From assembly GCA_018389105.1 (NCBI GenBank), contig JACATO010001007.1, positions 166,501 through 230,500 of the forward strand: 64,000 nt of DNA. The letters are read 5' to 3'. Position numbers and translations under genes: made by a program. Source of the DNA: Nautilus pompilius (lineage: Eukaryota; Mollusca; Cephalopoda; Nautilida; Nautilidae). Below, piece after piece: positions 25,425 to 36,345 of the stretch. Position 1 is the first letter of the stretch, and each line of letters starts with the position of its first letter. The notes under the pieces are model-generated. The model ran no database searches and was not told where the DNA came from. It saw only the letters and a list, made by a program, of their open reading frames with translations.

Positions 25425-26430
25425 CACTATGGAACTTCTGTTACTGCGGTTAATTCATGCGGCAAAAACATCGCAGTAATCGAAGATATAAATACATGCA
25501 AAATCATCGACTGATGTCTAGACTATTGAAAAATTTGAACATTTTTAAAAAACGTATTAAAACCGATATAAATAAAGAAGGAAACGAATGAATTGGACGC
25601 AGTATTATGTTTTACTAGTTTATTGACTTGCATCAGCATATGCAAAAAAAAATTAAACGTTTTTATTGTTTACGAAAATATTGTAAAAGGGATGCTTGTT
25701 TCGATGATGCTTTCTTCTTCTCTTTGTACATGACCCTATATCAACTGAGCGCATTTTCAACTTGTCTTCTGACTTGCATCGCTCTTTCTACATTTGGATC
25801 TGCATCCATTTTCATCTGCTTTCCATCTTCAAAAGTTCTGAAAATAGATCGAGTTCATTAATTGAGAATTCTTTAGTTTGCATCTCAGTTTCATCTTTTC
25901 CATCTTGGCTATCATCCTCATCGTATGCACGTTCCTGCTCTAGATTTAAAAGGTCTTCATCATTAAGATCCACATCATGCTAGTCAAGCAATTCTCTGAC
26001 ACTGCCATCGTCTATTTCAGACATTCCCATGTTTAAACCAAATTAATTAATTTCTGCTACGACCCCTGTAATTATTGTTCAATTTTCTTCCAATCTAATA
26101 ACTTTTCTCTTCTTCGTTGCACTTTCACCACTTTTACTCGCGATACTCACTCGTTTTAAATTCGTGATAATAAATTAAGTGTTTGAAAACAATGTATGAA
26201 CGTATGTGAGATAATAGTGAAACACTGTGCACTGTATGAAGGCGACAAAGATACTGAAGCGCTGATCGAATGCGTGCGTGCATGCTGATATTGTATACGT
26301 ACGTACGTTCGAATGGACGAACAACGAGCGGTACCACATTAAATCGAATTCTTATATGTAGTAATCGAATTTTTGGTGTCAAACTTCCAACCGTACTAAA
26401 TAGAGAAGCGCAGTAATCGGGGTATTGCTG
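25425..26430 (-). mobile_element. Internally deleted Tigger/pogo-like element
   Basis: On the minus strand the element starts at 26430 with CAGCAATACCCCGATTACTG, which resembles Tigger/pogo ends (CAG, then ACC-CG). It is followed outward by TA (26431-26432), the pogo target. Coding remnants of both ends of the transposase lie inside with the middle missing. A partial inverse match (TTACTGCG) at about 25441-25448 suggests the other end near 25425, but that end is diverged and uncertain. Confidence 0.55.
25663..26150 (-). pseudogene. Tigger/jerky-type transposase, N- and C-terminal remnants only
   Basis: Minus strand, 26150-26079: SKSGESATKKRKVIRLEE, matching the basic start of Tigger/jerky CENP-B-type transposases just before their helix-turn-helix. 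It then meets a stop. From 26030 to 25663 the C-terminal tail is present: an acidic stretch (DVDLNDEDLLNLEQERA, DEDDSQDGKDETE), then DPNVERAMQVRRQVENALS, MYKEKKKASSKQASLLQYF and a stop at 25665-25663. The acidic region followed by a basic tail ending SLLQYF is typical of the family. The CENP-B DNA-binding domain and the whole DDE catalytic core are absent, so this is a deletion derivative. Stops and at least one frame change break the rest. Confidence 0.7.
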
Positions 26431-26530
26431 TATTGTAAAAGCTTTGAGAAATTCGTTTAGCATAGAAACGATTAAAACCATGTTGAAATGCCAAAAAAAA
26501 AGTTATACAACAAACATAGCTTATCTAGAC

Positions 26531-26700
26531 GGCACTGTAACCAATTGGTTAACCTACTAATTTGCTAAGGTTTTACGCCCTTGTTCGAACCCCGGTCGTG
26601 ATTGATGGGCACTGGGACGGTTTGTTCTCGTCGTTCTTCACCGATCACGTGAGTTTCCTTCCACATAAAAAAGAAGAGCTTTAATAAAGCATTTTCTGCT
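26531..26700 (+). repeat. tRNA-derived SINE
   Basis: A tRNA-like head carries an A-box-like stretch (GTAACCAATTGGTTAAC, 26537-26553) and a good RNA polymerase III B box (GTTCGAACCCC, 26583-26593) at tRNA-like spacing. A non-tRNA body follows (CACCGATCACGTGAG, about 26640-26654). The head does not fold as a clean tRNA by eye, so I call a SINE rather than a gene. The right boundary is approximate. tRNA-derived SINEs are common in cephalopods, but I cannot name the family. Confidence 0.62.
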
Positions 26701-29700
26701 GACGCGGACTACGCTTTTTCACCAAGGTTATCCCCTTAATGTGTTTACACTATTAAAAAATAGATTCATATTTGTACGTAAGTCTGGTTATTCCGTGATT
26801 TCAATTTGTGACAGCGGTAACGTCACCTTGCAACAAATGATTTAACATCTTGATTTAATCAGGTAGGGTCCACTTATTGTAAACTCAGTGACTTATAATT
26901 TACTATTTAAATGATTAATTATAGGTTGAAACTCAGACAGTTCTTAATTAATAAGCGATGAATGGAAAACAATGTAAGATGGGAAATATCACTTTTAAAA
27001 ATCTATGGCAATGATTACGTGTATTCATAAAAGCGAAAATAGAAGATAACGGTGTCCTGTTATGATTCATCTTATACTGAACAATTAATTTTATTCTTCA
27101 GTCTCACCTTTTTACTAAAGGCATCTGTTAATCTGCCATGTCTCTCTATCCGCATCTTTTATATATTTATGTCGAATACCCGTAAAAAAAACGGAGAAAA
27201 ATAATTTAACTTGCATATACTCAGTTTGAGATATTACTGCTTCAGCAAAACATCTGCTTTCAGCCTTTTATTGATTATCGCTGAAAGATGAAATCAAAAT
27301 ACTAATTTTAAAAAGAACATTAATAATAATGCAAAAAAAAATAATTCACACGAAAGGCAATATAATACAAACATACAAAAGTCGTTTTCAGTAATGATAA
27401 CTTTTATGGCATGTGAAACGTAAATATAATTGCTGAAATCAGGGGGTTAGCTTGGACAATTTTTCTTTGTCTTATTAGTAATAACAAAATTAAAAAAATA
27501 AACTTATGTTTCGAAAATCTTTCCTGGTCACCATCGATGAGGGTTCAGTCATGACTAAGTCAGTTTTTGAGAGTACTGATTTTAATTGCGATAAACAGGT
27601 AAATAAATTACAACGCACAAATTAAAAAATATATTTTTTAGAACATTTTCCTAAGAGACATTTCACAAGCGATTTCCTCTGCCGTCAATGGAGGTTTGTA
27701 TGCCCATGTTTCTCTAAAAGCGGATCCTAATTTCAAACCTCACTGCCTTTTATTGTTTTAGTTTTCTTTTACCTCATCCCACATTTAACTTTAAATAAAA
27801 ACAAGACGGAATTAAAACGAAAGTAAAATCCATATTTTGAGTAAAAACAAAACGAAATTTTGTAAGAATTTGGTTATTAGCTTATTTAATGATAAATATA
27901 GTCAGAAAAACTGTGAGAGTGTGTACAAAACCAACATACATGATAAAAAATTAGATTTTAAATGTGAAATCTGATCTTCGGTTGGACAAAGTTTCATATT
28001 TTTGCTGAGTCAGTGAAGAAAAGTAAGTTTAATAATCACATGGCATTTGTATGGTGTTTATTTATTAAATAATGCAAAAAATAATAATAGAGAGTTACTT
28101 AGGGTTTAAAAATTTGTTTAATTAATGATAGAGTGTTTTTTTTTAAATTCCACATAATGAAAATATTACCAAAATTGAAGAATGTGACAATTTGAAATCT
28201 AACCGGCAAATACATGATTTCCGAAAAAAAAATTTATAAATCACGACAAGTGTGTGTGACTCTAATAGAACTTGTCCTGGTTACGGTGTCAAGCTAAATG
28301 AGCATAGATTTGAAAATAGATTTTGTTATCGTTATTTCTTTGGTGGTATAAAACTTTTGGTTAATGCTGTACATTTCCAGTAAAAATCTACATTATTATC
28401 TATCTTGTAAGCTTGAAATACCAGTTAATTATTTAATTATAAAAAATAGCTTGTTTTTACTTTCAACAGAAAATGCTTGTGTGTAAATTAACTATTTAAT
28501 GTTAGAAAACTTTCTGTTATAAAATACAATAAATCATACTAGGAACGCTCTGCGGGAAATAGAGAACAATAGATAAATTAATGAAAATAAATAAATAGTA
28601 TCCAAACCTTAAGTATGATGACATTTTATTTCAATTCTTAATTATAGTTCGCTAATGTATATTTTAAAAATTTTTAATTTTTTTTTTCTATCTTTACTAA
28701 TGTTATGAAGGACACAAAATACAAATGATTCATGCGGTACATAAGAAATACGAAAAGCATTCTCATAGAAATATTAGGCCGCTTATAACATGAAAATCAT
28801 TTTGAGAACTTAAGGTTCAAAACAAAGGTTTGCACTTCCGGTATTCCATTTATACTAATTATGGTTTTAACTCCTTCTGTTTCTGATGCCGTAGTTTATT
28901 GATTCTTTATATTCATGCCATTTCCATTCGTGTGTCACTTCAGACAATGTACTTCCTGTCCAAAGTAGTTCTCTTCCTATGTCCACTAGGGATAATGTCT
29001 TAGAAATACTTCCACTTGCAAGGTTACTAAAATCTCATCACAAGTCATTGCACCGTTAATTAAGATCCTATAGTCTCAAGTCATCGATCTGCTATGTTAA
29101 GGAAAACATTATAACGATCACGATAGCAAAAACAAATAAACTAGATTACGATAGAAAGAAGAAAGTAAGTTACTAACAATAAAATGAGAAAATGTAAACT
29201 TTTTTTTTGTATTTATATAGTTACGCGATCAAAAGAGAAACCAAACCATGCAGACTCAAAATCAGGCGTCACCCTTTTATACCGAACCTGTATGTTTATT
29301 ATTTTCAAGGGTATATTAAGAATATTTCAGTTTACCTTCAATGCTCTTTTAAATTAAGTTTTATGTAATTTTGCAGTAAATTTTACTAAATTTGTTATTA
29401 AGTTTTCACATGACATCTAGAACGTCAGTCATTTCCAAAATTGTTAAAAAAAATAATGTAAAATTTTTAAACTTTAAGTGCTGCATCGAACAGGCGACTT
29501 GGTGCACTTATTTATTACAACGCAGCCAATACATTTAATATTACATTAGACAGATGGTTTCAAAGGAACAGAGATTCATATAAGCTGAAAGATTTCCGGA
29601 CTCTCTGAAAATAGCTAAATTTGTTTTTTGTTTTTTTTTTGTAAACGTTTTCAGTTTGAAGATCACGCAATATTTCATTGAACTACAATTAGACGTCCAT

Positions 29701-30102
29701 GAACGAAATTTACTGTAGTCAATGCTGTAATTTATTCTAAGCGATACTCTAAACAAATCTCCAATTGTTTTTTGCTATTCTACTGTTGTAATACAGATAA
29801 TTGAAAGGTGGGGTAGTACTGGGAATAAACTTAAGAGGCACGTGAGTGCGTCCAGGGTAAATATACCTTGTTTTTTTTAAGTACAGATGAGAAACCAAAT
29901 CTTAAGTTTAAGATAAAAGAAAAGGTGGGGACAGTAGTATTACTCTGCAGAATCCTCGAAATTTATTGCAAAAGTTTAAGAAATTTAGAAGGAAGAAAAA
30001 TGCAACTGTAAAACAAGCAAAACAAAAAAAAGAAAAGTTATGATAAAAGTCAATTTTTTTTGTCATTTATAATTAAGTGGATTTTCTTACAACTGATGGA
30101 TG
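26701..30102. other. AT-rich spacer, nothing recognised
   Basis: About 3.4 kb of AT-rich sequence without a gene, transposon or repeat I can support. Confidence 0.45.
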
Positions 30103-30405
30103 TTAGTTTGCTGAGCCAGGCGAGCATATTTCGCCATGGAAACCTCTTAAAAAACTAAAATACTTTGTAGCATAATGATTGAGAAAACGAGTTGCATTGT
30201 AAACACATTTCAATCCACGAGGAGTTTCTCCCACCCACCAAGAGTTATTGTGTTTCCACCTGATATATCCACCATTCATGTCGTGGAGTACAAAAGTTAA
30301 CTTATATCGTCTAAATGCATTCATATGACTTTCTTCACACAAACGATCATAAGCTGTAGTTAATTGTACTTTTGACAATAATGGGGCCATTGTGTTCATT
30401 TCGTC
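30103..30405 (-). CDS. Candidate terminal coding exon, unknown protein
   Basis: Minus-strand open block of 101 codons from an AG acceptor (30407-30406) to the stop at 30103. It reads DEMNTMAPLLSKVQLTTAYD and then YKLTFVLHDMNGGYIRWKHN, NSWWVGETPRGLKCVYNATR, FLNHYATKYFSFLRGF, ending CSPGSAN. The composition (many Trp, Tyr, Gly, Asn) and a higher GC content than the flanks suggest real coding sequence. The acceptor has an AT-rich rather than pyrimidine-rich tract. Phase 0 at its start fits the phase-0 donor of the exon candidate at 34791-34624. I do not recognise the domain; it could be a host gene or a very old element fragment. Confidence 0.38.
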   Translation of the reverse strand, partial: DEMNTMAPLLSKVQLTTAYDRLCEESHMNAFRRYKLTFVLHDMNGGYIRWKHNNSWWVGETPRGLKCVYNATRFLNHYATKYFSFLRGFHGEICSPGSAN

Positions 30406-33093
30406 CTATATATATAATTACTAATATATTATAAAATCTATTGCACTTCAAATTTGAAAAAAAAACAAGCTTTTATCGTTTGTCAGTCATTGAGATACTT
30501 ACATTTTAAACTCCAAAAATAAGACAAATAAGTATTGGTTAATCTTATCTCAGACTATCTTTATTTGTAAGTATTGTTTTATATGCAAAACATTATACTT
30601 TCAGTTTTATTGTTTCAAAATATGCCTTGACATTTTATTAGAAATAGACCTGACAGGGTTCTACAATCGTTAGTAGTTTTACCATTTCTGTAGCCGAGTA
30701 AAATATACTGCTTGTGAACTCCGATGCGATCTGTAATTCTAAAGACATGGTGTACTCAAGTGAGCCGTTGCTGACTTATGTCTTTTGAAGTAACCGTAGT
30801 AAACAAACAAAGTAAATAATAATACTATATCAATAATAACTGTAAATAATAAAAAATGGATATAACGAATAGAAGAATGGTTTACAGAGTAAAGGACACA
30901 CTTAACATATTGACCACCGAGATCGGCTTGTCCTTCACACAAACAAGCGTGAGCTGTTTCCTGGCTACACGCCCGGAGGAATAATTCACATTCAGGCCAC
31001 TCCGGCCGTCACCGGAGAAATTCCCAAGTGGTCAGTCAAGTGCCTGTTTCGGAATATTCGCCGCGGGGCGGTTTTGGCGTCTTTGTCCCCGTCTGAGTTA
31101 TTCATCATAAGATGGCAGAAACTTGAATATCTTCTTCCGACCAGCCACCAACTACAGCTGTTTAAGCCCCGTTTCTTTCTATAACCGAGATATTCAAGCC
31201 CTGGCTTGTTATCGTATATCTGGCGCGTCTCGCCTGCCTTGTTATTGCTGTGCGATGGCTATCTTCCCACTTGTTTCACTTTTCTTCTCTTTTTAATTTT
31301 AAAGGCTTTCTCCTTCATCTTTTAAGTTTATACTCCGGCTTTTCCTTTGTTTGTTTTGTTTCAATGGAATCTTTTTAAACGCAGTACTTAAAAAGAAAGG
31401 GTAAATGCGTGACTTTAAAAAAAAAGAAGGAGAAGAAACTGATGTTCTGACCTGGCTCCACTACCCAGAATAACTTATTAACTAGCTGTGATATATTCGG
31501 GAAGATGAGACAGCATCGCGTCGTTATCTCGTTAGCGATTATTATGTTAAGTTCGTCGCTTTGCAAAAATCCTCTTTACTCGCTACCATAAAGAACAGAG
31601 AGCCTGCCGTGTACTTTCTGCAGTAAATTTGATGCATCCATGGAGTTTACTTGCCTCCACTTAGCAGATACTATATTCTCATCGAGATGCTTGTTTTCGC
31701 TAGACAAACGCTCATTGCTTCAAGAGAATAAAAGTTGACAATGTGCTACTGCGATTTTCCTGGTTTCGTTAATCTCGATAGCAGATCACTGTAGCTTTGT
31801 GGAGATTATGATAAAACTATATAAGTCTAGACAACTTTTTTTCTTCCAATTATTCAATGCAGTTGTGTCACTGTAAAGTTTTGGTTTCCTAAAAAAAGAA
31901 CAATTGATGGGCGGACTTTCTTATAGTCACCTTTAACTGTGTATGGGTCTTTCTGCGTACCCCTTTTAAAATCACGAACTGATTAATTCAATGGTCGTCT
32001 CCTTGTTGGTGCCAGTATAAACTTTTTTTTAGCTTTTCCTGTTCTTGCCAAGTTCTCTCGCAAAAGAGAGCTAACTCTGCGCGGCTTCAGCACTCTGCCC
32101 AGACCTTACAAATCCTCCTGGATTCAATTAACCAGACCCTAAATCGCACCAATATTTACCAGTCTGACTTTGTCAGAGCTTTCTACTCTTTGCCACGCCG
32201 AGCTAACGCAATCACCCCCCCCCAATCGTTTATTGTTTTGTTTAATTTTAGTTTTAGACTGGAAGCCGCCTCGAATTTTTTTCCCGAAGTTCCCTAGTGT
32301 ATGAAAAATCATCCACAGGCACATCAGTGCATCATCGTTCGAAAAGAAGTCATTTATTTTGTTGTTTAATAATTAGAAAAATGCAATTCACTTCCGTTAA
32401 TAGGTTACTTTGTTGCGTTCCCAAGACTGGCTTCAAAAGAGACACAAATATTTTTTTGTTATTCTGCTTATTATCGTACAGATGACCCGTGAGTGTGAAA
32501 ACTATAGGCCTGGCTGCGATAGCAAAGATATTTCTCACGCCTGGAGTCTACTAATAATAAAACAAATAATTCTTATGGGATTCTTATTTTTAAATTTTCT
32601 TAAAATGTACTACACTAAACACTGGATATTAGACTATATCCAATTATGTACTAAACAAATTAAAATAGCTTTACTAAAATACAGTAAACCAATATGCAAT
32701 CACTACTCTACACTACCATACTAATACTATAACAAAACCAAGTATGATATAATATATTTACTACACCATAACAAAATAATTTTTGTTTTATTAAACTGCA
32801 CACAAAAAAATTATTTTATGTAAATGAGACTGTAACAGGTACTCGAACTACCATACTAAGCTTGCTATACTTCTGACAGAAATACAATATTATAGTAAAC
32901 TAATAAATATTATTAAGATGTTTCTTATAAAATCGTGAAAAACCCCAAAAATTATAATTTGAAAATGCAAATGATTATATATAATTATTATTAAGTGATA
33001 TTAAAAATGAATTAAATATTTTGAGAGAAAAATAGTATAAAAACTACTTAAAAGGAATAAGTCAACAACTGACTAGCTGAATGAAAGAAAATA
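30406..33093. other. Spacer with GC-richer islands, no gene assigned
   Basis: GC-richer islands at about 30950-31260 and 32040-32220 contrast with AT-rich flanks and could be regulatory or old repeat sequence. The minus ORF 30942-30739 contains a hydrophobic segment (HFLLFTVIIDIVLLFTLFVY) but no other support. An A/C-rich stretch at about 32600-32900 repeats ACTACCATACTAA twice. Confidence 0.35.
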
Positions 33094-33204
33094 CCTAAAA
33101 CTGGTCTGACTGGCTGACTGACTGATAGATTGATTGACTAACTTATAACTTACCAGTTAATTGACTAATGAATGAATAACTGACTGGCTGATTGATTGAT
33201 TGAT
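33094..33204 (+). repeat. Degenerate GACT/GATT tetranucleotide repeat
   Basis: An imperfect run of GACT, GATT and GAAT units (for example TGACTGACTGATAGATTGAT), interrupted by about 20 bp of unrelated sequence. An old microsatellite. Confidence 0.8.
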
Positions 33205-33390
33205 GTATAAGTAGCCAAGAAATATTTCGTTTTATCTTTACAATATATTTTTGAAAATTTTAAAAATTAAAACTTTAGCCATTTATGTACAGTTCCAATT
33301 TTCTGCTATAACTTTGTTGTTTTTTTAATTGCTTTCATTGCACTTACAAACCAGATAACTCAACACTTTATTTGTTTCTTTTTCTGTTAG

Positions 33391-33631
33391 CCTTCAGCAC
33401 ACATAATGCAACAAAAGGTATGTAGTAAGTTTGATACACAAACATTTTATCGTACCAAGCTTGGAGACTGGTTGGTGGCTCTATTAGACAAACCGACAAA
33501 AGACACTGGGAAAACTGTTATTCAGTCGTACATAATTTGTCGAAAATTACTGAGGCTCACGAAAACTGACAGTGAAGAAAAAGCACGTCTTTCAGTGTTC
33601 ATAATGTAAAATCCAAGTAAATGCCAATAAA
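33391..33631 (+). CDS. Candidate terminal exon, unknown protein
   Basis: A strong 3' splice site (TTTGTTTCTTTTTCTGTTAG ending at 33390) opens an uninterrupted 72-codon frame to the stop at 33607-33609. AATAAA follows at 33626-33631, so acceptor, frame, stop and polyadenylation signal are in the right order. The protein reads PSAHIMQQKVCSKFDTQ and then YRTKLGDWLVALLDKPTKD, ending in a basic, Lys/Arg-rich tail. No family is recognised. Alternatively, a donor (AAAAG then GTATGT, intron from 33418) would make a 27-nt in-phase microexon 33391-33417. The region lies inside the presumed intron of the minus-strand candidate. Confidence 0.33.
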
Positions 33632-34623
33632 TTTCCGTGCTGAGAAATTTTACTCATTTTAATTGAGTAAGTATATCCAAGATTTTCTCCATACGTCATT
33701 AATGTGTTAGTCAGTAGTCGAGATGTATCAGTCACTGCGATTAAATGTCATGTAAAGATAAACTTTAATTTATCTCTATGACGAAAAAACACCAGACGTT
33801 TTGCCCAACGTGGAACTTTTCGTGGAAAACTACTCAGCATCAAATCAATGTTTTTAAAATATAGTTCTACTTCTGTACAGTTTTTTTTTTTTTTTTTGCT
33901 TTAGACAAATGAATAATTTTTGTCGATATATTATCGACTTCGAAATAATTCTTCACAGTAATTACTAGTGATGAAAGTAATTCTCATATTTGATCTCAGA
34001 AAGCTGGATCACTTACTTTACACACTGGTCCTCTCTAGTGTCGGAGACAGAAAACTCTGCCAGAATACGAATCCGGAATATTATCAAAAATAGTTCTCTT
34101 ATTTAACTTAAAGTTGTCTAATCCACTTTATATATCAACGAGATATTCGATAAAATCTTAATATCGTTTTTTGATTTGGTCTCTGCCGATAACGTGCAGT
34201 AATTACCTACCAATTGACACGACAGAAACTTGGTGAAAGATCATCTTGAAACCAATTTATATTTTACATGTATTTTTTTAAAGATATTTTAAATGAGCAA
34301 AACAGAAATTTGCATTATAGAAAATAATCGAATAGACTTTTCAAGAAAGATTATGCTGCCAACTTCTAATCTCAGTGATCAAAGCATGGTCAACTGTCAG
34401 CCAGATGACGAATGCTTCAAACCAACGCTGACCACTGTGATATATAGGATATGATTTGGCAGTTGCTCCAGGCAACTATTTTTGTAGCTTCTTATCAATT
34501 TAATTTTCAAAATACACGAATATAAACAGAAAAAGTATGACAGCAATAGTTTAAACGTAAAGTTTTATTAGACATATTAGCATAATATGCGTTATTATAA
34601 TACATAATACATAACTCACTTAC
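33610..34623. other. AT-rich spacer
   Basis: No gene recognised apart from the neighbouring exon candidates. A T17 run lies at 33881-33897. Confidence 0.4.
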
Positions 34624-34791
34624 TACAAATTCTCTTTCGAATTTATGCCATCCTTTTCTTAAATCACGTTGGCTTTTAAATTTTGCTGAGTCTTTTAAGC
34701 TAGCAAGCCAGAGCGAGGTCATAAAGGGGCTGACCATACAACTCTTTAGATTAGCTATTCGGTTAGCATTTGCAAAGTAGCAGGAAGCCAT
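34624..34791 (-). CDS. Candidate first coding exon, unknown protein
   Basis: Minus-strand 56 codons from an ATG in a favourable context (ACAATGG) to a consensus donor GTAAGTGAG (intron starts at 34623). The protein begins MASCYFANANRIANLKSCMV and ends KSQRDLRKGWHKFEREFV, a basic, probably helical stretch. The exon ends in phase 0, matching the terminal-exon candidate at 30405. Joined, they would give a protein of about 157 residues with one intron of about 4.2 kb. Exons between them cannot be excluded. No homology is recognised. Confidence 0.33.
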
Positions 34792-35665
34792 TGTAACTCA
34801 GACTCGATCTTTCTGCTTGAGATATCTATTAATACGATTTTTACACTGACTTATGCCACCACTCACAAACCAATACCGGCAGTTCATTATTTTTTTTCAT
34901 TAGTGAAAAAAAATATGGTTAACATCTAGCAGGAATTTGCTTTTCAAATATTAATAATTCTGACTCCCAGTGTTACCAACCGCTAAGAAATTCGCTGCTG
35001 GCTGCACGATGAGAATTTCTGATTATCTTTTAAATGTCTGTTGCGAATTCTGATAAGCGTTTAAAACCCAGACATGGTAATTGTATCTTTTCAGTCAGTT
35101 GTCCAGTATACTCAAAACCTTTAAAACCGGAAAAATTTGGCTAAATCTGTGCTAACCTTTTAAAAATAGTATATAAAAGGAAATTATCATAGAGCAAGAT
35201 CTTTACTAGAATAACTCTCATTGGCATCTAAGAAAAGGAAAATATTTTTATTTCTTTAAATCGCGCAGCAGTCGACTAGATTCGGTTTTAGAAAATTGCA
35301 AAACTGGTCATGGCATAAAAATATATACCTTTTAATTATCGTATAGTAGCCTCCAGGAGTGCTTTACCAAATCAAGCAGCGAAAGCAGGAAAGTATTACA
35401 GGGTTCTATGTATCTTATCTAAGCCTGCTTCTTATTGTTGCTCTATACTGTTGTTATTTTGGAAAACAATAATATTTAGGGTATGGCGAGTGGACGGAAA
35501 TACAATGTTCATATTAAATTTATCACCAAAAAAAGAAAAAAAAGACTAAGTGTGATTCATGCCGGACAGACGGTGATGACTCTTTTCACCGTATTCTACG
35601 CTTTCTTGTCACCGCGCACGGATACTTGCGAAGACCTAACAGCCGTTGTGTTTTTCTTTCTCTAG
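34792..35665. other. Spacer before the exon candidate
   Basis: AT-rich DNA. The ORF 35483-35665 ends exactly at the TAG of a splice acceptor and is probably intronic. Confidence 0.4.
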
Positions 35666-36252
35666 ATGCTGTTCACTGCTTTGCGGGACTCCGACTGCCA
35701 AATAAATTGCACAGGCGAAAGGAAACGGTCCGTGTGCGGCTCGGATACGAAACCGCACAAAACAGAAGCTATTGACACCGATACCGTTAAACGAACAGAC
35801 AGAAAACTGGAAAGAAAGAAAAAGAAAAAAACCTCAGCTGATGAAACGGTCATTAATCCAGTAACTGACGCAGGGTTTTCTCAAATTGAGAAAGATGGCT
35901 GTGAGGAGTGGCTTGGCGATAACTTAAATGCACGTGTCTACACAAAACATGACCAGACACAAAAAAATATTTTAGGCTGGAGAAATCTCCGGTGGTAAAT
36001 GACATGGCATCTAAATTTCCAGGTGCACGAAGAGATCAGCTGACAACTAAGATAGCGAAGAACATACAGGAGGTTCTGTCCGAATACAAATTAGCCAAAC
36101 CGTTAACATGGCACCACGCGCGCGAGATAGTTAGACCAAAAACAGACGAATGTTTCATAGACTTCGGACAGATGCTTCATAAAAAAAAAAATATGATCTA
36201 GCGGCTGTAACAGGCGCTTCCAACAGTTGTATTCCAATCCAAAAAAAGACCA
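35666..36252 (+). CDS. Candidate internal exon, unknown protein, frame broken at A runs
   Basis: A textbook acceptor (GTTGTGTTTTTCTTTCTCTAG, ending 35665) and a donor (GACCA then GTAAGTGG, intron from 36253) bracket 587 bp of GC-richer, coding-like sequence. Three frame segments join smoothly in sequence order: MLFTALRDSDCQINCTGERK with a Lys-rich run (LERKKKKKTSADE) and AGFSQIEKDGCEEWLGDNLN; then RLEKSPVVNDMASKFPGARR, KIAKNIQEVLSEYKLAKPLT and CFIDFGQMLHKKK; then YDLAAVTGASNSCIPIQKK. The frame changes fall only at A7 (35961-35967) and A11 (36181-36191). That is compatible with homopolymer assembly errors or slippage in a real exon, or with a young pseudogene. Highly charged and likely nuclear or cytosolic; family unknown. 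Confidence 0.42.
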
Positions 36253-36286
36253 GTAAGTGGCAAAAGTATAAAGATTGAAGTTAATA

Positions 36287-36289
<3 letters not shown>

Positions 36290-36345
<56 letters not shown>
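36290..36345. repeat. (CT)n microsatellite
   Basis: CT dinucleotide tract with one CC interruption. Confidence 0.95.

Noticed and set aside
26134..26481. 115-codon minus-strand ORF
   Set aside because: It overlaps the 5' end of the Tigger-like element in a different frame from the recognised transposase and has no motif.
26531..26603. Functional tRNA gene
   Set aside because: The B box is good but acceptor and D stems do not pair convincingly and a SINE-like body follows.
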